From the NCBI GenBank assembly GCA_903823545.1, contig CAIJTL010000079.1:1-7717 (forward strand): a stretch of DNA of 7,717 nucleotides, written 5' to 3'. The DNA is from an uncultured Planctomycetaceae bacterium. Lineage in GTDB: Bacteria > Planctomycetota > Planctomycetia > Planctomycetales > Planctomycetaceae. Below are positions 1-5,608 of this stretch, piece after piece (position 1 is the stretch's first letter; every line of letters begins with the position of its first letter). A program made the position numbers and the translations under genes. The notes beneath the pieces were generated by a model, which made no database searches, was not told the DNA's origin, and saw only the letters and a program-made list of their open reading frames with translations.

Positions 1-987
1 AGCCAGTGGCATCAGCAGACACAATCCGAGTGCCGAAGGATTGTCAGTCCAACGAATCATTCGATTGCCCAGCGACCATCGCGGAAACAAGGCTCGCAAC
101 CACAGGCCCACCGAACCGATCAAGTTGTTAACGTTTCGTTGGTGAATCAATTCCACCAACTCAAAACCAGTCGCGCTGAGTAACTGACGCAACGATGTCG
201 GATTGAAATGTTGAAGATGAGTCGGCAGTTGCAACGCATACCAATAGCGTCCGAAAATCGGGCGCTCCCAGCAGCCGAAATTCGGGACGCTGATCATCAA
301 CTGGCCGCCCGGTGCAAGGAGTTCGCGAACGATCTTCAACGTCGAAACGGGATCGTGAAGATGTTCGACGACCATCCAGGCGATGACGGCATCGAAACTC
401 ATTGGTGAAAACGTTGATGGTCGGTCGCCCTCTTGTTGAATGGCCTCTTCCAGTGATCCGACTCGCACATCGAATCCGTTTGCTGCTGCTCTCGCAGCGA
501 CTTCGGCGGCAGGTTCAACACCGACGCAACTCCACCCTGCCCTTTGCAATTGCTCCACGTAGGAACCGTGAGCACAGCCGAGTTCCAACGCTCGCCTTCG
601 CTCACGTTCGCCAGGTTCCGGAAGCGGTGCCGCTCGCGAGTCGATCCACCAGAGCACCAAACGCTTCAACCAGTTCCATGAGCGGAGCGAAAAGCGACTC
701 GCACGCACCTCCGTAGGTCGGGCCGATGCCTCATTCTTTGTACCGCGAAACGGGCCATAATCACTCGGATAAAATCGGCCGATTGAACGGCGCGTTGGCC
801 GAGGATTCAAGAAACGATGATGACAGCGTTCGCAACGCACGACCTTGAATTCGCCCGGGCAGCCATAAAGCAAATCGCCACAGATAAAGTCCGTTTGAAA
901 ACGATCCTCTCCACACAATGGGCAGACGGCCGTTTCCCATTCAACGTCATCCGCAGATGGCAGATTCGCAGTCGAGGCGTCACTCAC
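1..987 (-). CDS. SAM-dependent class I methyltransferase with N-terminal zinc-ribbon-like segment (3' end outside window)
   Basis: Partial: 329 codons run to the left window edge without a stop. Translating the minus strand shows two CxxC pairs near the N-terminus (C22/C25 and C52/C55, the second in VRCERCHHRFLNPRP), a zinc-ribbon-like arrangement common in methyltransferases of polysaccharide loci. The Rossmann-fold core follows: motif I ALELGCAHG (about 133-141), an acidic strand-2 end in VGVEP (about 154-158), FDAVIAWMVVEHLHDP (about 198-213), then LLAPGGQLMISVPNFG (about 223-238). These are hallmarks of Methyltransf_23/Methyltransf_11-like proteins that use S-adenosylmethionine. The substrate is not readable; an O- or C-methylation of a glycan sugar is inferred from the neighbours. 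I chose the GTG at 987 because it overlaps the flippase stop as GTGA and has GGGAG 8 bases upstream. An in-frame ATG at 1038 would add 17 residues but has no visible ribosome binding site. Confidence 0.9.
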   Translation of the reverse strand, partial: MSDASTANLPSADDVEWETAVCPLCGEDRFQTDFICGDLLYGCPGEFKVVRCERCHHRFLNPRPTRRSIGRFYPSDYGPFRGTKNEASARPTEVRASRFSLRSWNWLKRLVLWWIDSRAAPLPEPGERERRRALELGCAHGSYVEQLQRAGWSCVGVEPAAEVAARAAANGFDVRVGSLEEAIQQEGDRPSTFSPMSFDAVIAWMVVEHLHDPVSTLKIVRELLAPGGQLMISVPNFGCWERPIFGRYWYALQLPTHLQHFNPTSLRQLLSATGFELVELIHQRNVNNLIGSVGLWLRALFPRWSLGNRMIRWTDNPSALGLCLLMPLA

Positions 988-2510
988 GTTTGCGGCTCCC
1001 GTGTCCGAGCGGGAATCACCATTCGTAAAGCCCGCCATGCGATGTCATCACGCAACACAACGAGCACGAACAACAACGTCGCCCCTCCCGCGAGACCACC
1101 AATGAGTGAGGGAAACGGTAACGAGGTCTTCAAGACAAAGTTCCCGACTCCCATAGCAGCGGTTGAGCCGATCAACGTTCGAACCAATGTCCCTAACACT
1201 CCGCGAAAGATTCCTCGTCCCAACCGCCACGTGATCAACGCCAACAACACCACTGCGTTGAACAGATAGAAGATCGAGGTCGCAGCCGCTAATCCGGTCA
1301 CTCCCCACGAGCGGCACCACATCAACTTCAACATCGCACCCATCGCAAACCCAATCAGTCCGACGATGACCGGCGTGCGTGTGTTTTGGCTCGAATAGAA
1401 AACTTTCGCAGCGATCTCGCCGACGCTTCCACCGACAATCATGCCGCACAGGAGAACCAACAGACTCGCCACTTCTTTTGTGTCGCTCGCCGTAAAGCGA
1501 CCTCTTTGTAAAAGGTCGCGAATCAGCGGCACACCAAAACAGGCCAACGCCACGATGACGGGAATCAATAACAGCGTGAGAAACTTCAACGCTCCGGCGA
1601 TCTCGATTCGCAACTTGTCGTTATCGTGTTCAGTCGCGTGTCGCACCATCGCAGGGAACGCGACGACCGCGAGGCCGCTCGTTGCCAGCGTCATCACGGC
1701 GGCCGCCAGTCGAGTGGCATACCCCAAATGCGACACACCGCCGGGCAATGCAGGAACCAGATATTGATCAAGCAGCGGATCGCATTGGTTACAGGCAAGC
1801 CCCAAAACCAACGGGAGCATCAAGACAAAACATCGCCGTAAAGCAGTCTGCGATTCCGGTGTCACTGGCCAGCCTCGCGAGAAGAGACTGACCCACGGCA
1901 TCTGCATCGCAAAGGCGATGACCGCGCCGATGCTCACCGCTTGAGCGACTCCGTCGAGGCCACCGTCCTGCGATCGCCAATAAGCGACACCCAAAGTCAC
2001 GCCGTTGCCAACCAACGCTGCGAAACCGGTTACGGCAAATCGACCAAGGCAATGATTCCACGCGCGGGCCAATCCGCCCAGCGTGTTCCAGATGACTATG
2101 CTGGCTAACGTGCGAAGAAGCTCTTCAGCACGCCAGAGTTGTTCGTCATCAAAGTTCGGATGCAAAGCACGCATCCACGGTTCCGCGAAATAAGTCGTCG
2201 TTTTCCAGAGCACGACCGTGAATAAGAACATCCAACAGGTGACTTGCACGGCCATCGTCCAAGCGGCAGTTTCGCCAGCTCGTTGCTTCGTCTCGATGTA
2301 GACCGGCACAAAGGCCGACGCCAAAGAACCAACCAGCAAGCCGCTCATGACAAGCGGCAACGTCAATGCGGCGAGAAATGAATCCATTTCCGCGCGAGCA
2401 CCGAATTGCCTCGCCAATAGAACCTGAAAAGCAAACTGCAGTCCCATCTGCCCCACCATTAGCAGGGAGAGTCCAGCGACAGATCGGAGTGACGTGGCAG
2501 CTTGTTTCAT
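984..2510 (-). CDS. MurJ/MviN-like lipid-linked glycan flippase (MOP superfamily)
   Basis: A 508-residue polytopic membrane protein with roughly 13-14 hydrophobic segments, close to the usual MurJ length. Recognisable MurJ-family features in order: LLARQFGA followed by MDSFLAALTLP (about 31-52), GSLASAFVPVY (about 61-71), a GxSxLxYAxRL block (about 258-268), LLQRGRFTASD (about 333-343) and FYSSQNTRTPV (about 371-381). Family members flip undecaprenyl-linked sugars across the inner membrane; true MurJ handles lipid II. By eye D43 and R267 correspond to E. coli D39 and R270, but the positions of R18, R24 and R52, important for MurJ activity, appear to carry uncharged residues. Together with the downstream methyltransferase and a nearby glycosyltransferase, this makes a surface-glycan exporter as likely as a peptidoglycan flippase, so I give no symbol. 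ATG 2510 has no good Shine-Dalgarno sequence. The stop overlaps the next gene by 4 bases, indicating one operon. Confidence 0.88.
   Translation of the reverse strand: MKQAATSLRSVAGLSLLMVGQMGLQFAFQVLLARQFGARAEMDSFLAALTLPLVMSGLLVGSLASAFVPVYIETKQRAGETAAWTMAVQVTCWMFLFTVVLWKTTTYFAEPWMRALHPNFDDEQLWRAEELLRTLASIVIWNTLGGLARAWNHCLGRFAVTGFAALVGNGVTLGVAYWRSQDGGLDGVAQAVSIGAVIAFAMQMPWVSLFSRGWPVTPESQTALRRCFVLMLPLVLGLACNQCDPLLDQYLVPALPGGVSHLGYATRLAAAVMTLATSGLAVVAFPAMVRHATEHDNDKLRIEIAGALKFLTLLLIPVIVALACFGVPLIRDLLQRGRFTASDTKEVASLLVLLCGMIVGGSVGEIAAKVFYSSQNTRTPVIVGLIGFAMGAMLKLMWCRSWGVTGLAAATSIFYLFNAVVLLALITWRLGRGIFRGVLGTLVRTLIGSTAAMGVGNFVLKTSLPFPSLIGGLAGGATLLFVLVVLRDDIAWRALRMVIPARTREPQT
996..1000 (-). promoter_or_regulatory. 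Shine-Dalgarno-like GGGAG deciding the methyltransferase start
   Basis: On the minus strand GGGAG lies 8 bases before the GTG at 987, inside the last codons of the flippase gene. It is the only clear purine-rich ribosome binding site before any gene in this window. With the 4-base GTGA stop/start overlap it suggests coupled translation of the flippase and methyltransferase, and favours GTG 987 over ATG 1038. Confidence 0.5.
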
Positions 2511-2832
2511 TCGGAATGACCAACAAAATCGCTTTGAAAACTAGCGGCGATTGAACGTACCAGATTGAGAGACGAGCAGTTTGGAAGATCGTCCGTTGAA
2601 GTGAGTGTCAGGAAATTCGGAGGGCCGAAAAGTCGTTGCGACCTGAATCCGTCGTACAGCCAGAGTCAGACGCTCGCCGAACATCCCGCGCAGTCTAATG
2701 GTTATCCGGAAGAGTCGTCACTGAGTCGCATCGGTTGTCGACAGGAAGCTGTCGTGACCTCATTCAGCGTTGTAGACTCTTACGAAGTTCGCATCTCTCC
2801 TTCCGTATTTCTCCCGCCAAGTTGTGAATCCG
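2511..2832. other. Divergent intergenic region between flippase and cytochrome genes
   Basis: About 320 bases separate two divergent start codons, so promoters for both directions should lie here. I could not identify a convincing -35/-10 pair for either. A weak plus-strand -10 candidate is TAGACT at 2773-2778, without a matching -35. The one distinct structure is the inverted repeat at 2739-2754, listed separately. The open frames crossing this stretch use poor starts and their translations look non-coding, so I call no gene. Confidence 0.55.
2739..2754. repeat. Perfect 6-bp inverted repeat, candidate operator or leader hairpin
   Basis: CGACAG, a 4-base GAAG spacer, then CTGTCG. It lies about 80 bases before the cytochrome start and just upstream of the weak -10 candidate at 2773-2778. 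In DNA it could be a short regulator site; in RNA it would fold as a 6-bp stem with a tetraloop. Repeats of this size also occur by chance, so function is uncertain. Confidence 0.35.
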
Positions 2833-5484
2833 ATGTCTGGCCAACCCACTCAATTAGTTGCGATTACTTGTGCTGAATGCGGAGCGACCTTCAAGGTGAG
2901 CGCCAAGCATGTGGGAAAAAAGGGACGCTGCCCGATCGAAAATTGCGGCGCGGCCTATGTGGTTCAAGAACTGCAACCCGTGCGCAGAACTCGCCAGCCG
3001 TCAGTACGTACTGAGTCCACTGTTCGTCGAGCATCGAGTGACGATCTCGACACTTTACCGATCCGACGAGCCGCAAGCCCGACCGCCAAGAAGGCACGAA
3101 CGACAAAGCGGCCCGCACGTGGCATTGCTCGTCGTTTGTGGCCGTTATGGAGCGCCGCAGGTTTCGGTTCGATTGTGATGATCAGCATCGTGATCTGGGG
3201 AACTGGCGCGATTGAGCCACAGCAACTCGCCGCGGCAAAGCCGGACACTTATCAACAGCAGATCGCCCCGTTTGTCAAAAAGTACTGCGTCGAATGTCAC
3301 GGAGCCGAGAACGCCGAAGGTGGCATTGCATTGCACTCGTTTGATAGCGAAGCGTCTGTTTTGAAAGGACGCAAACATTGGGAGAAGGTCCTCCCAATGT
3401 TGCAAATCGAAGCAATGCCGCCGGTCGAAGATGGGCGAGCACGTCCAACTCACGACGAATTTCTCGCCGTGACAGCTTGGCTCGACGACAAACTTTTCAA
3501 TATCGACTGCAAAATCAATCGCGATCCCGGTCGAGTCACCGTCCGTCGCCTTAATCGCGTCGAATACAACAATACGATTCGCGACCTGCTCGGCATCGAC
3601 TTCAGTCCGGCAGATGACTTTCCTTCGGACGATGTTGGTTACGGCTTCGATAACATCGGCGACGTGTTGTCGGTCTCGCCGTTGCTGATGGAAAAGTATC
3701 TCGATGCCGCGGAGAAGATCAGCGAGAAGACGATCAATTCAGCCGACCCAACAAAGGCGAAGAAGATTCGCTTCGCCGGTAAAAAGTTGAAACCAAAGGG
3801 AGGCGCTCACGACAACGGTGATGTCTGGGCCATTGTTTCTGACGGGCAAGTCACCGCAGAACATCTCTTCCCTCGCGCGGGCGAATACCTCCTGCGAGCA
3901 CAGGCCATGGCCGATCAAGCCGGTACCGAACTCGCGAAGATGACGTTTAAACTCGACGACAAACCGGTTCACACATTTGAAGCGAAGGGACAGCAAGTCG
4001 TCGATGAGTTTGAATTCCGAATGACGGTCCAAGCTGGAACGCACCAGTTTTCCGCCGCGTTTCCCAATGACTTTTACGATCCTAAGGCCACGCAAGGTGG
4101 CAAAGACCGTAACCTTCATGTGAATTGGCTCGAAGTCGTCGGCCCACTTGATGTGCAGCCTGACGACTTACCCGCATCGCATCGCAGGTTGATCGTCGCC
4201 ATACCGAGCGCCACGAAACCTCTCGTTGATGCCGCTCGCGAAAACCTTCGTCCGTTCTTGCGGCGAGCGTTTCGCCGACCGGCTACTGACGATGAGATCA
4301 ACCGATTTGTGCCTCTCGTCGAAATGGCTGTCACTCAAGGTGAGACATTCGAGCGCGGGATGCAGTTTGCTCTACAGGGTGTTTTGTGCTCGCCCAGTTT
4401 TCTTTTCCGGATTGAGCAAGACGCGAATCCCAATGATCCAAAAGCAAAGCACGAAGTCAGCCCGTTTGAGCTGGCGACTCGGCTGTCGTACTTCTTGTGG
4501 AGCTCAATGCCCGACGACGAACTGTTGTCGCTGGCCGAACGCGACGAACTTCGCAAGCCAGACATCATTCAGCAACAAGTCAAAAGAATGCTGAAGGACC
4601 AACGTTCGAAAGCGCTCGTCGAGAACTTTGCCATTCAGTGGCTCAACCTGCGCAGCCTGAATGAACTGATGCCCGATCCGACGAAGTTCCCGGATTATTC
4701 AACACAACTGCGTGACGACATGCGGCGTGAAACCGAAAAGTTCTTCGACCACATCCTTCGCGAAGATCTCAGCACCTTGGAATTGCTCGACGGCAAATTC
4801 ACGTTCGTGAATGAGCGGCTTGCGAAGCATTACGGAGTCGACGGAGTCAAAGGAGACGAGTTCCAAAAGGTCTCGCTCGAAAAAGTCCGTGGCCGTGCTG
4901 GCTTACTCACGCAAGCCAGCATCCTGACTGTCACGTCGAACCCAGGACGAACTTCGCCAGTCAAACGCGGTAAGTGGATTATGGAAAACATTCTTGGAAC
5001 AGCGCCCCCACCACCGCCACCAAACGTCCCTGGACTGGAAGTGACTCAAGCGGCAAAGCCGGATGCTTCCTTGCGTGATCAACTGAAGCTGCATCGTGAA
5101 AACGCAATGTGCAATTCATGTCACCGCCAGATGGACGATCTCGGTTTTGGCTTTGAGAACTTCGACGCGATCGGCCGTTGGCGCGATCGAGACGGTCAGC
5201 ACGAAGTCGACTCGTCAGGCGTGTTGCCGAGCGGTGAAAAATTTAATGGCTCAACGGAACTCATCGCGATCCTCAAAGGCCGCAGCAAACAATTCAGCCG
5301 CTGCCTCACCGAAAAGCTGATGACCTATGCCATTGGCCGTGGACTCGAATACTACGACCGATGCGCGGTTGATAAAGTCCTCAGCAATCATGCGTCCGAC
5401 GATTACCGGTTTTCAACGCTGATCTCCCAAATTGTGCTCAGCGAACCGTTCCAAATGCGGCGCGGGGACGGGCCGGTGGAGTAA
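2833..5484 (+). CDS. Membrane-anchored planctomycete-type cytochrome c protein (PSCyt1/DUF1587/DUF1595/DUF1592/DUF1588/DUF1585)
   Basis: An 883-residue protein counted from ATG 2833; a GTG at 2824 would add three residues, and neither start has a clear ribosome binding site. Residues 13-38 form a small zinc ribbon (C13, C16, C33, C38; ITCAECG and GRCPIENCG). An Arg/Lys-rich linker follows, then one transmembrane helix at about 102-123, which puts the ribbon in the cytoplasm and the rest outside the inner membrane. Haem motif CVECH at 152-156 with a candidate distal Met in AMPP (about 195) marks PSCyt1. Next come a DUF1587-like block (RRLNRVEYNNTIRDLLG, about 238-254), a beta-rich insert (about 335-440), DUF1595 (about 460-520) and DUF1592 (about 542-668). 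DUF1588 follows, with KRGKWIMENILGT, six prolines and a second haem motif CNSCH at 760-764, then DUF1585 (about 800-875). No enzymatic reaction is established for this family; redox or glycan-related roles are speculative. The DUF1552 gene that often accompanies such genes is not adjacent. Confidence 0.93.
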   Translation: MSGQPTQLVAITCAECGATFKVSAKHVGKKGRCPIENCGAAYVVQELQPVRRTRQPSVRTESTVRRASSDDLDTLPIRRAASPTAKKARTTKRPARGIARRLWPLWSAAGFGSIVMISIVIWGTGAIEPQQLAAAKPDTYQQQIAPFVKKYCVECHGAENAEGGIALHSFDSEASVLKGRKHWEKVLPMLQIEAMPPVEDGRARPTHDEFLAVTAWLDDKLFNIDCKINRDPGRVTVRRLNRVEYNNTIRDLLGIDFSPADDFPSDDVGYGFDNIGDVLSVSPLLMEKYLDAAEKISEKTINSADPTKAKKIRFAGKKLKPKGGAHDNGDVWAIVSDGQVTAEHLFPRAGEYLLRAQAMADQAGTELAKMTFKLDDKPVHTFEAKGQQVVDEFEFRMTVQAGTHQFSAAFPNDFYDPKATQGGKDRNLHVNWLEVVGPLDVQPDDLPASHRRLIVAIPSATKPLVDAARENLRPFLRRAFRRPATDDEINRFVPLVEMAVTQGETFERGMQFALQGVLCSPSFLFRIEQDANPNDPKAKHEVSPFELATRLSYFLWSSMPDDELLSLAERDELRKPDIIQQQVKRMLKDQRSKALVENFAIQWLNLRSLNELMPDPTKFPDYSTQLRDDMRRETEKFFDHILREDLSTLELLDGKFTFVNERLAKHYGVDGVKGDEFQKVSLEKVRGRAGLLTQASILTVTSNPGRTSPVKRGKWIMENILGTAPPPPPPNVPGLEVTQAAKPDASLRDQLKLHRENAMCNSCHRQMDDLGFGFENFDAIGRWRDRDGQHEVDSSGVLPSGEKFNGSTELIAILKGRSKQFSRCLTEKLMTYAIGRGLEYYDRCAVDKVLSNHASDDYRFSTLISQIVLSEPFQMRRGDGPVE

Positions 5485-5494
5485 TCCCCGGAGA

Positions 5495-5529
5495 GCAACC
5501 ACAACAACTTGTTGTTCAGAAAAGGTTGC
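5495..5529. terminator. Nested inverted repeat in the convergent gap, possible transcription end signal
   Basis: Outer arms GCAACC (5495-5500) and GGTTGC (5524-5529) enclose inner arms ACAAC (5501-5505) and GTTGT (5511-5515) around a 5-base loop, with an 8-base bulge on one side. It starts 10 bases after the cytochrome stop and lies about 80 bases past the stop of the opposing glycosyltransferase, where a shared terminator would be expected. There is no T-run on either strand, so it is not a classical intrinsic terminator. It is a plausible stem-loop only. Confidence 0.35.
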
Positions 5530-5608
5530 ACCCTGGCTTCATCCTCAAGATGCAGCAAAAGATGACAGCGACCAAAGTAAGCATGATCGAAGTCAGCCAA
5601 TATCAAGC

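Noticed and set aside
402..716. 104-codon plus-strand frame opposite the methyltransferase
   Set aside because: It covers the antisense of the conserved SAM-binding motifs and has an Arg/Pro-rich, non-protein-like translation.
817..1269. 150-codon plus-strand open frame across the flippase/methyltransferase junction
   Set aside because: Both minus-strand genes under it have clear family motifs. The translation is low in complexity and rich in Asn, Thr and Arg, as expected for a shadow frame.
2565..2876. 103-codon plus-strand frame in the divergent intergenic region
   Set aside because: It starts with TTG, lacks a ribosome binding site, runs into the cytochrome gene in another frame and shows no family motif.
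5013..5030. Run of six proline codons in the cytochrome gene
   Set aside because: A proline-rich stretch after the KRGKWIMENILGT motif is typical of the DUF1588 region, so it is a family feature, not a repeat expansion.
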